Shown here piece by piece: positions 54,317 through 64,000 of a DNA stretch of 64,000 nucleotides (the first letter of the stretch is position 1; every line of letters begins with the position of its first letter). Below the pieces are notes generated by a model. The model was given only the letters and a program-made list of their open reading frames with translations. It made no database searches and had not been told where the DNA came from. Made by a program: the position numbers and the translations under genes. The DNA comes from Clarireedia homoeocarpa (Eukaryota; Ascomycota; Leotiomycetes; Helotiales; Rutstroemiaceae), in NCBI GenBank assembly GCA_001465935.1, contig LNKV01000013.1, forward strand, positions 310,001 to 374,000, in the 5' to 3' direction.

Positions 54317-54997
54317 GGGGGCGGTACTGTACGATTGCGAATCTTAGGTTCTCATGTAAGGTTGGTTATATGAGGTGAGATGGGATGAAATTCTAGATAA
54401 GACACATGGCGATCCTCTTAGAGATGAGTGAACCGAGGTAGGAATGAGAGGAGGATGCTGATGAGACGTGGAGGATCTGCCGAGTTGCTCGAGGCATAGT
54501 TAGATTGATTTGCCCAGAACTGCAAAATTTGTCCAGCTTGCCAAAACAGAAGTTATCGTGCAGAAGTGATGCCAAGAAATAGATAAAACTTATAGGACTT
54601 CAAGTCTGTGTTTGAAATACTCATGCAAGCAATGAGATTTTGGTATATAAATGTTGTATGTACAAGAATAGTAGAAAGATAATAATAACACAAGTATACA
54701 ACTCTAGAGGCTGGTCTAAACGTTGACAACGCGAGAGAAACCAAATGCTCTGTCCTTCAAGGACAAACGTATTGCCCGCTTCGCCTTTTGAGAATCGAAG
54801 ATAATGATCGTACATAAACCGAATGTCGCGTTGTAAGGTTCGTTCGCGAAACCAATTCCCTTCTATCCTGTCCTCACCCTCTAAATATCCCTTAAAAAAT
54901 GTAAACTGGCCTAGCCATCGTTGCAAGAATCGAAAAAAAAGAAAAAAGGAATGAAGAAAACTATCGTAAAACCCCTGCTCTTCTACACCTGCTCCAT

Positions 54998-56420
54998 CTA
55001 GAATCCACCAACCCAAGCATTGTAATTCGTTACACCACCCTCAAGCAAACTCGATGGTGTGATCTCCGTCCCAGACTCGCTCTTCACCGTCTGCCCATTC
55101 CTCACGATGCTAAAGGTCACATTTCCGGTCTGCCCACCGAAAGATTGAGAGAAATGATTCAAGCCCGCAGTTCCGGCGAAAGAGTTCACAGCCCCGTTTC
55201 CGATTTGCACTGTAATATTGGCCGGCGAAGTCAAGAGTGCACTGAAGAAGACTTTGTCTTGACATATCACATTGGGACTGTATTTTGCTTGGCCTTGGTT
55301 TGGGTTGTTTCCCAGAACACCACCAGTTGCCCCGTTTGCTGCGTGAGAGGTGCGGTACCAGTATTGCATGGAGTCGGTGGTGAGGTTGGTCTTTTGACCT
55401 TTATATTGAGAGATGTAGTAGGGAAGGAAGTTCAGGAGGCTCTCGTGAGGCATGTCTTGGACGTATTTCAGAGATGCTGCCGGGACTTCTTCCGTGGAGA
55501 CGAGAGGTCCGATGTAGGAGGACTCACCCCAATCGTTCCAAGTGACGATTCTGGATACTGTGTTAGCTTGTCGTTTATAATAGAACTGGGAATCGACACA
55601 AGACTTACTGAACAAATTGAGGTTGTACCTGAAGAACTTGTTGCCAACGGTTGGCCCACAGATCATCACCTCTCCACATCCAAGCGATTGGGTTGGCGTC
55701 GCTATGGAAGAACCAAGGCGAGACACCCATCATGTAGGATTTATTTCCCAGCACCTTCTGCCATGCAATATCCTCAGTGGTAGTCATGTTGTTTGGTCCA
55801 GCTGGCCACATATTCCAACTGAAAGCACCTTGGACATTGTTAAGCTGTGTAGCGAAACCAAGAGGACCGAGACTCTCGTAGTCGGGAACAAAGTAGATGG
55901 AACCAGCTGTGCTCTGAACAGCGCTTCGAATAGGTCCACCTGGCGCCCAATCGAGTGCATTTAGAACACCCTCAAATGTGGAGGCGAATATTTCTCCGTT
56001 GTACTTGAAGTACGCAGGACTGACACCATATTGCTTAAGATAAGAGGCCACAGATGGTTGACCGGTGGCAGGCCATGGTCCACTCCCACCAAGATAATCG
56101 AAGGAGAAGAACAGCTTAAAACTACTACCTAAAGCGGTAGCAGCTTGGAAAGCATTGTCAACCTGCTTGGGGATGTTGCTGTCTCCAACAGCAATATTGA
56201 GAGCAAAGGCATCAATGCCGGCGGTTTGGGCGGTCTTGATATCGGTTTTCCAGTTCTCTACCGTATGAGCTGCAGTGTTGCCGACCTGTGCATGTTAGCA
56301 TTGCAGTTAGACAGTGCCATGATGCGCTTGGCTTACCACTACATGGGCAAAGACATATTTCTGAGCGGAAACCACAGAGGTTGCCAGTGTCGACGCTAAA
56401 AGAAGGAGTGAGAAACGCAT
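54998..56420 (-). CDS. Secreted GH71 alpha-1,3-glucanase (mutanase)
   Basis: Exons 56420-56337, 56285-55609, 55550-54998; 437 aa. A classical signal peptide opens the protein (MRFSLLLLASTLATSVVSA, cut before QKYVFAH). The GH71 pattern follows: YVFAHVVVGNTAAHTVENW, GIDAFALNI, FKLFFSFDYLG, MMGVSPWFFHSD and IVTWNDWGESSYIGP. These enzymes hydrolyse alpha-1,3-glucan of the fungal wall, acting in wall remodelling, septum dissolution or attack on other fungi. The C-terminal 150 residues form a beta-rich accessory region. Three N-glycosylation sequons are visible (NMT, NLT, NIT). Introns are 51 and 58 nt. Confidence 0.94.
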
Positions 56421-57893
56421 TGCGCTGGAATCGAGATGAAAAAAAGCCCAGTTCAAGGGTAAGAAGAAAAGTGTAAAAAAGGAAAAAAGGAACGTGTATT
56501 TCTGAATGAAAGGAAATGGTCAAAGGAGTGACAGACAACAGTTACATATATCTAAGACGGCACCAGGCTGTTACATAGACACAGTACTGAAGAGTAAGTT
56601 GAAGGAAGGAAGAGGTAGAAAATCAAAGAGACTTCCTTCACTGGCGCAGCTGGCAGCCATTTTTATCAAATTTCCCCCGAATTCAAGTGGGTAAGCAGTA
56701 CACTAGCACACATTACCACAGTCAATGCCCCCGTGGTACAGGTACCTGCATCCTGCAGAAGTTGTTTGGTGATGAGGGACAAGGCCCGGGTGGGGGATAA
56801 GTTGAAACAGCCTTCAGTCAGCCGTGCCCTATTAAAATCCATCAAAGCCACCATGTCAACCAACACGGTTGTTTGCCTGCTCAGGGGCTGCACGCTGATC
56901 TCGGCCATTGATTGGTTGTTCGGAGATCTGCAAGATAAGTAAAAAAAAGCTTGTCCGTGCCGTCTGTACCCCTTCTCCCCCCGGTCCGCAAATCTCGCCC
57001 AATTGCTGCATGAGGAAGTTCAGTCGCGCGGTTGGAAGTACAGTAGGTGCAGAGAAGAATCACTTTTTTGCCCCTCGCGCATATTACGGAGTATGCTGGG
57101 GCCCATTTTCAAATTTGGAGGTGCGTGAGGTGAGTGAGGTGAGATGAGGAAAGGATTGATTGGCGGGTCAGACCCATATGGGCGTTTGTGCCATCGCGAA
57201 ATGCCGCCACCACGACAGCTCTTTCGTGAGTCTTCTCCATTACACCGGAACGTCTTCCTGTGTCTGTTCGGGCGCGCGCATAGGAAAAGGTACACTTACC
57301 AGATTCGGATTGTGCCTGCTTTCCACCATCAGCACTACTAACACGACTGCCACCGCCAGAGCGAAAGAAGGAACAAAAGCAATTTCTCGAGCGCGCCATG
57401 CCGTCCGTCGTCTTGTCACAAAGAATCCTGTTTTCGTGTCGCGCAAAAAATAAAGATAACAGTTCAGTTAAGCTTAGTTGGTAAGTTATTTGCTCCTGTA
57501 AGCTGCAAGGCTGATGATAAATAGCTGGTTACAGTAGAACTAGTCTTACTTACCATCAACCGAACAAAAGCCGGCCCCATGATATACGAGCATGCTCCTT
57601 TTGGTGGTCAGCAGCGATTTCAGCCTTCAGCTCGTGAAAATTGGAATAGTTCTAGTACCTCGTACAATTGCACATACTTCCCGCTTTCGCAGGTTCATAA
57701 ATGTACCATCAAAGGCTCGCAAGCCGCGACCTGTAAAAGTGCAGCCTATTTCGATCTCACCGGGAAGGTGTCAATTCTTACTTTATTGGTGGATAAGCTA
57801 TTTATGCCCGTACAATATGCGGGACGATTGATAGTTACATGTCCTAACTCCTCCCCTGTACTTTGCTGCTAGAGCTCCAGTTTCATCGCCGGC
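56421..57893. other. Intergenic region, GH71 5' flank and alpha-mannosidase 3' flank
   Basis: 1.5 kb. Frames of 60-97 codons overlap on both strands near 57000-57450, with no domain. No repeat or RNA gene recognised. Confidence 0.45.
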
Positions 57894-60800
57894 TTACAAT
57901 TGCAATCTGTATGTACCGACCTCGAATGGCTTCAATGTGATATCAATCTTGCCCTTTTCAATTTCGAGCTCTTCTCCATCGTCCTCTAGCAAATTGGTCT
58001 TCCAGGCTTTCTTGACATCCAAAGATGTGTGGATCGTACCCTTGCTTGTGCCACCCAAACTATCGTAAATTCTCAGGATTACACTCCTGCCCTTTCTCTT
58101 CTTCAACTCACCACGGCTTACATCCTCATCGTCCTCACCTCTCTTAACAGTGTCAAGAATTAGGGATGGATTTCCGGTAAGCTTGATAGGACTTTCAAAA
58201 GCGCTAGCTTCGATGTCTGCTGAAGCTTTGCAAACCTTCAATGGGTTGTTGAAGTTGAAAGCTGTGCGGACGGTAGTCGAACTAAGGGCTCCCTGATGTG
58301 GAAGTATAGCCCATCGAATGTGATGACGACCCATATCAGCATGTGCGTCTGGAGCCTTGGGAGCACGGAGTAGAGATAGACGCATGGTATTGCCTGCAGT
58401 AGCGAAACCGTACTTGCTATCGTTCAGAATAGAAACACCATAGCCGTGTTCTGACAAATCTGCGAATTTGTGGCAGCAGACTTCAAACTTTGCCATATCC
58501 CACCTTTTGAAAATTAGTCATGTATCTCCATAGACAAGTTGTGATGATAACTTACGTAGTGTTGTAATGAGTGGGTCTCTTCACAATACCGAACTGTGTC
58601 TCATAGGAAGCTTCGGTGTTTCTGACATCCACCGGGAACTCGACCTTGAGGAATTTCATACTTTCTCTCCACTCGACCTCACTTTGCATCTCAACATAAG
58701 ATTGCTGATCCTTGAATGCAGCCGAAAGGCTGATGTAAGTCTTGATCCAACTGTCCTTGCTGATCTTGGTTTCGGTCATGACAGTGACTCGATGAGCATC
58801 GTTTTGAACAATCTTGGTCTCGCCCGGAGCAAGTTCCTTGCGAGACTCTAAGTGGTATACCTCGACATCCCAGGCTTGCCAGTAGAGTGGCTTGTCATCG
58901 TAGATGACAAGTTGGTTTGCCTTTTCTCCCTTGGCAACAACTTCCCTTTCGGCCTGTCGGTCGTAAAGAGATGTAATAACACCGCCTTCAACCTGTACTT
59001 TCAGCTGCTCATTTTCTAGAACGAACACACCTCTTCTGACTTCCCTGACAGTCACTTCGGGTGTTTCGGAGATTTTGAATGACTTGATCTTCAAAACATT
59101 TCCATCGCCACAAGCAACACCAGCACCATTCTTACCGACCGGAACGACCTCCCTTCGGTGCCAAGGCATAGTATTGAGCGCCACTAGGTTTTCGCTGGCA
59201 GAGCTGTCGGCTTGTTCTACGCCCAATGACTTGTAGAGTTTCTTAAGAATCTTCTCCCCGGTTTCGAAAATCTTGGCGTAGATCTGTTGCATGTTAGCAT
59301 TAAAAAAGCCAAACCCAGAATCAGAGTCACAGGTAAATCACGTGTACTATACATACCTTATCACTGTCGTCGTAACACATCTCGATTGAGCTACCTGGTA
59401 GGCAATCATGGAATTGACAGAGTAGAACGCTCTCCCACATGTCATCAATATCCTCCTTAGGGTACTTGAAGTCCTTGGTTTTCAAACTTGCGATCGTTGA
59501 TAGCAGTTCGATGTTGTGCAACATGATCTCAGACATTCGATTGTTACGTTTGTTGTTCGATTGCGTCGTGTAAGTTCCTCGGTGAAGTTCGAAGTAAAGC
59601 TCTCCATACCAAGTGACAAAGTCGAGTCCATCGGAAGCCCTTTTTTCCAAGCGATCAAAAAAGTCTTCCACGCCTTCTCCCAAATGAACTCGTGGTAGAA
59701 GACCGACGGTATCTGACATACCACGACATCTTCGGAGCTTTTCCAGGTGCTGCCAGGTTGGTCCTCCGCCACCATCGCCCTTTCCGAAAACGAGCAACGA
59801 GCTAGGATCTTGCTGCATGGACTTATGTTGACTTATCGACCGTTTGACGTCGCCAAAGTTAGCTTCAGCAGTGTAGGTCTCGGCTGGTGTCATATGACAG
59901 ATAACCTGACTTCCATCAAGGGCTACCCAGTTGAATGTAGTGTGTGGGAAATTATTAATGTTGTTCCAGCTTAGCTTTTGTGTGAAGAACCGGTTCATGC
60001 CGGCTAGGCGACACAACTGTGGCAGTTGACTGGAATAACCGAAGGTGTCAGGCAACCAGAAAGTTCTACACCTATCGCCGAAGTTGCTTTCGTAAAAGCG
60101 TTGGCCGTAGAGGAATTGTCTAACTAAGGACTCTCCACTCGGCAAGTTGGTATCGTGCTCAACCCAGCTGCCACCAACGGGTTGAAATTTTCCCTGCTTG
60201 ACCTTTTCCTTAACACGATCGAAGACATATGGGTAGTTCTGCTTCAACCATTTGTATTGTTGAGCCTGGGAGCACGTAAAACGATGTTCACTAGTCGATA
60301 GTAAGTAATGACTTATTGTGCAGTGCTGAAGTAGGAAATTGCATTGCCATTACTCAAAGAGCAAGCAGAATACAGCAGATCATTCCAAGAGATAAATGAG
60401 CGAGATATGTAGCCGGAGATTACAAATAGGACTTGAATCATAAAAAGTAAATGCTTGAGCATCCAGCCAGACGAAGAGATCAGGTGGACCGTCTCAAGCA
60501 GAGACGCAATCACTTATGCCCATAAACTTATGGTGAATTGTCCCCAAGAAGCGCCTAGTAAGCATATCACGCCATGGTGCTGGCCATATGGTCGTGGAAA
60601 AGTGTATAGATGGGTATGAGGTTGGAAATTTTGAAAATCTGAAAAACGGGTTTACTCACGGATAACGATCCATCAGATCGCACTGGTTGCTCCAAGACCG
60701 CGCAACCTTTCTCTTTGTCTCGGCGAAAGGCCACAGCCAACAACTATCTATGTGGCAGTGTCCTACTCCGTAGACAAGAGGCGTTGCTGACGAGTCGTAG

Positions 60801-61743
60801 ACTTTGTGAGAAGTCACGTGTTCACCAAGATACTCCTGAGCAATCTTTCTACCTTTGAGGATTGAGTCTTGGTTGCCCAATTCAAACGTATCAATGATTC
60901 TGTTGGCAACCCGGAGTGCCTTTTGTTGCTCCCAGGAATCTGTTGGGAATTCCCTGGCCGCATCCCCAATGATCCAAATATCGATCCAAAGGTGACGTGC
61001 TTGGACATTCACTGCCACGATCTCCGCACGACTAAGTTGGAAATACTTGTTTGGATCCGGTGGTTGAATGGAATCTCCACCAGGAGCATTCCCAAACATG
61101 CCATTACAAGCTATATCAACAATGAGTTACTGCTTGGAGTAAAGTCACACCAGGATCACTCACCCATCTCAATATAAATAGTATGTTCTTCCCCATCACG
61201 GAACTTGTCCGGCAAGATCCACTCAACTCTTTCACCGCCTCCAGTCAACCCTTGAAGTGGTTTGCCATCCTCAGTCCATACCATACCCTCATTATTGGCG
61301 TCCCAGTGTAGCTCGAGTAACTCTTTTTTGCGTAACTCCGTCGGCACGGTAATCTTTACTTTGAACCAGTGCGTTGACCAAGATGGTCCGAATGATTCTC
61401 CAACATGTGTAGGTCTGAATTCGTGGCTGGTTGCTTCTTTGAATGTCGGTCGGGATAGGTCGGGAGCGGCCCAGACCGATAACTTGATATGAGGTTCTCC
61501 CGAGGCAGTTCCTTCCGTTAACATTCTATTTTACGAAATCAATTAGCACAATCATAACTAAGTGCTAGGGTAGTTGCAAAAAGTCCCTTACGCTCGCAGA
61601 TTCTTATGTTCATATTGTCCACCGCCATAGAACATAGCAATACGGTCTCTGTAGATATTCGGGATCCATTTACCGACTGGACCTTCCGATCGCACGGGAT
61701 AAGAGCTCTTGAGCTCCTCTTTTGGGATTGTTTCGCCACCCAT
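57894..61743 (-). CDS. AMS1: Vacuolar/cytosolic alpha-mannosidase, GH38 (AMS1-like)
   Basis: Six exons: 61743-61592, 61525-61164, 61110-60660, 60290-59357, 59283-58556, 58503-57894; about 1078 aa, close to yeast Ams1. It trims alpha-mannose from free oligosaccharides; in yeast it reaches the vacuole by the Cvt route, consistent with no signal peptide here (MGGETIPKEELKSSYP). Zinc ligands lie in GHCHIDSCWLWPF (His289, Asp291-293 area) and the nucleophile in WLPDTFGYSSQ (Asp about 403). Further GH38 marks are GGSWVEHDTNLPSGES and CQFHDCLPGSSI. Intron 3 is 369 nt; its true acceptor is the CTAG at 60292-60291, because this gives DRYPEHRFTCSQAQQYKW. Confidence 0.95.
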
Positions 61744-62655
61744 GATGGATTGTTGAATGGATGTAATAGTAGGATCAAATTGATGAGAATGATGTGAACT
61801 GAAGTTGTAGTCAACTGCGGTGCTGTTTCAAAGAGAGAAGTAACCGCCAAGTACGACCGCTTGTTACGTACTTAGTGAGGTGGAGCTGGGTAGACAGGGA
61901 ATAAGCTCTATGGAGGTAAAAGCGCGGGGCTGGCCCACACTATGGGGATATCTGTTTCATTCCCCGTACTCAATAGTTATCCGAACTCACCTTGACATCA
62001 TTCCGAGATGCTCTCTCGAGAAATTCCTCGATCGTAGTATTTGAAATGTGCAGAAGAAGCTCGAACTTTTAGATCTTGAAGTAGTCACAGGCTCAAACGA
62101 ATAGTGCAAGGATGTTCTCCTCTTTGTGATGGTGGCACAAGTAGCTGCGGGGAAAGCTGCAGGTACAACAAATCGAGATCAGCCAAATCAGAGTTCAACT
62201 ACGACGCTCGGTATGATGGAAGATTACGAGAGCATGATTATTTAACTTACTGTATATATATCAAGAGGTCACTATTAGAGAGGTCGAACGGATTAGCAGC
62301 GATTACTTTTCGATGTAGTAACAAACGCCCTTTCTTGGTTCATTTTGGCGGCAACATCATGTCAAGTACAGGTTTAAATGACACTATTCATTGTGCGATT
62401 GCTCAACCATCATTGGGAAATTTTAAGCTTCAATTTCCCCTAGTTTATTTTGGGTGAACGACCTGAGCGTCCGACACCAAGATCATTGTCGTAAGGACAA
62501 CAAGACTGAATGATTCCACATAGCTCTTTGCAGTATTTACTATGTTTACTCGCACACTGATTAACCGGTAATTCATCGCTTTTGTATACCGTCCTGGCTT
62601 TTGGTATATCTCGTGTTGTCCAACACCATGTTGCTACCACCATCTAGTCCTTTCC
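61744..62655. other. Intergenic region upstream of AMS1
   Basis: 0.9 kb with the AMS1 promoter and the 3' flank of the right-end gene. No coding frame or repeat supported. Confidence 0.45.
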
Positions 62656-64000
62656 CTACAACCACTCCGAGATTCGACCATCTATCACGAAAGTCATTAG
62701 CTACAATCTTTCTGTGTCCTCCACATATGCTGCAGCGAGCAAAATTCAATACTAACCAGGAGTCTGATCTGTAATCCCCACCACAATAATCTGCTTCTTC
62801 AACTCCTGTCTTCTCTTCTCCTTCTTATTCATACTTAGTTTCGCCTTCTCAACCACCTCATGAAAGTGTTCATTCCCCTTCTGCAACACATCCGGCGTTC
62901 CCTTCAACCCCATAAACCCTCCACTGCTCTTCTTCGGTGTCGGTGTATCGGGCTCTGTCGCTGTTCGTTTAGTATTCGAAATTATATCACTTTTATTAGT
63001 CAGTGAAGTGGTTTTCGTACCAGATACTCTTCGTAATGCGCCAGATAGCTTCCCACCAATAGTTGAAGTGGAAGTTGGAGAGTCTGGTGATTTGTGAGTG
63101 CTGTGAAAGGAAAATTGAAAAGGGCTTTTCGGGGGTTTTTTACCGCTTGAATTCCCTCTTTTGTTGTGCTTTTGGTCTGGGGAGGGCAATGGTGACGACT
63201 GCGTCCTGGTTGGTGGAACCGGTGAAGATGATACGGCTTCTGTGTTGTGAAGTCCATACTGCTTCTCGCATGATGGAGTTCTAAGAAGATTCCAATCTAC
63301 TGCTTTTTGTAAATTGGCGGATAACGCAGCACTGCTTCCACCAGAATCCTTGCTGGGATAACTCGGTCCATTTTTATTTGTTCGAATTGTCAAGGGTTGC
63401 GGTGTTAAGACATGATCTTCGTGATGTATTTCGTGATGTACAGATGTTCCACTTTTACCCCGTTGCTCCTCTATTACCTTTTTTTGATTTGTCAAGTCTT
63501 CAATGTCGTCACGAGTATTTGCAGATGGGCTTGGTTCTCCTATACGCCCTGACATGAACCTTGATACACATTCTCGGTACGCTTGAGAGGATATTGAATC
63601 AGGATCGCTATGGCTCGATGAGTTGGAGCTATATGTTGTAGATTTGAGATAGAATTGTCCGTCATGGGCTGGCGGTGGTTGTAGAGAAGTGACAGGTAGG
63701 CCCGCCGTGGAGTTTGCACCATCCTGACTGTAAACACTGCCAGAGCTATCAGACTCATCCGTAGTTATCTGCAACGGTGAGCGTTGACGTGTGCCCTCTC
63801 TTATCTCCATTGTAGGATCACGACCCGTGAACTGCATCACTTTCGTGGCAGACTTGGACATAGGTGGCATCGGAGGTCGCAGCGACCTTGGTTCTGGGGT
63901 TGAATTAAATCTGCTGAGGGGTGGCATATCTTGCCGCTGAGCTGCATCGTTGCAACTCATGGCTCCCCGATGTTCTAAAGTTGGTCTTGGAAGTGGTTGG
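62656..64000 (-). CDS. Ser/Pro-rich uncharacterised protein, 5' truncated by window edge
   Basis: The frame is open from the right edge to an intron at 62756-62682. It is completed by a 26-nt last exon (62681-62656), so the protein ends TDQTPDGRISEWL. Without that exon a TAG at the donor would end it after TPG. At least 420 residues are visible, mostly low complexity with many Ser, Pro, Lys. The ordered part is the C-terminus: GFMGLKGTPDVLQKGNEHFH, a charged KLSMNKKEKRRQELKKQI, and the hydrophobic IIVVGITD. An in-frame ATG at 63960 could be the start, but codons upstream stay open. I know of fungal proteins ending in a similar tail but not their function. Confidence 0.72.

Larger units (their letters stand above)
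53315..54997. other. Convergent intergenic region, carbonic anhydrase / GH71
   Basis: 1.7 kb without a supported gene. It contains two simple repeats: CAATCT x 4 at 53935-53958 and GTGTG-type repeats at 54292-54316. The minus-strand frame at 53899-54219 reads Leu/Arg runs from the repeat and is not called. Confidence 0.5.

Noticed and set aside
54998..61743. GH71 glucanase and alpha-mannosidase as a carbohydrate-degrading cluster
   Set aside because: One is secreted and acts on wall alpha-glucan, the other is a cytosolic/vacuolar mannosidase; they are 1.5 kb apart and no transporter or regulator lies with them.

Overview
The window reads as nuclear DNA of a filamentous ascomycete fungus. Genes are 0.5-4 kb, densely packed on both strands, and interrupted by short GT-AG introns (mostly 47-60 nt) with CTAAC-type branch points. 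The proteins are typical of Pezizomycotina: CLIP-170 with two zinc knuckles, an S9 dipeptidyl-peptidase V-like enzyme, a GH71 alpha-1,3-glucanase, and arginine-specific carbamoyl-phosphate synthase. The flavour of the sequences suggests Leotiomycetes (Botrytis/Sclerotinia relatives), but that is an inference. I see no plasmid, viral or bacterial features, no CRISPR array, no rRNA and no tRNA. Gene models below were assembled by joining exons by eye; exon coordinates are in each entry.

Layout, left to right. 0-13 kb: a 3' gene fragment, cytosolic PheRS alpha, a G-patch protein, a mitochondrial PPR protein divergent from ORC3, a small orphan, and NPL4. 13-28 kb: the arginine carbamoyl-phosphate synthase large chain (with an unusual third intron), an STK16/Env7-type kinase divergent from a DPP5-like peptidase, a coiled-coil orphan, and eIF4A. 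28-38 kb: an F-box/JmjC protein, EAF6, an SRRM1-like PWI/RS splicing protein, a disordered orphan and a small orphan. 38-47.5 kb: FAHD1-like hydrolase convergent with 3-hydroxyanthranilate dioxygenase, a Ctr copper transporter, CLIP-170, and an armadillo-like membrane protein. 47.7-64 kb: NOP14, a Nudix CoA pyrophosphatase divergent from a beta-carbonic anhydrase, a secreted GH71 glucanase, vacuolar alpha-mannosidase, and a 5'-truncated Ser/Pro-rich protein.

Most genes are unrelated housekeeping functions: translation, replication origin recognition, ubiquitin/Cdc48 handling, ribosome biogenesis, splicing, chromatin, NAD and arginine synthesis. They do not form a metabolic cluster, and I find no convincing new multi-gene system. 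The most unusual locus is intron 3 of the carbamoyl-phosphate synthase gene. Its expected 3' junction lacks AG, it is about 435 nt long, it carries a MITE-like imperfect inverted repeat, and an 8-bp direct repeat sits at its two ends. Other points of interest are several abnormally long introns, a duplicated TATA-like block and GTAC-rich hairpin upstream of the JmjC gene, a perfect Gcn4/CPC1 site inside the arginine gene, a 26-nt terminal exon on the right-end gene, and six conserved-looking genes I cannot name.
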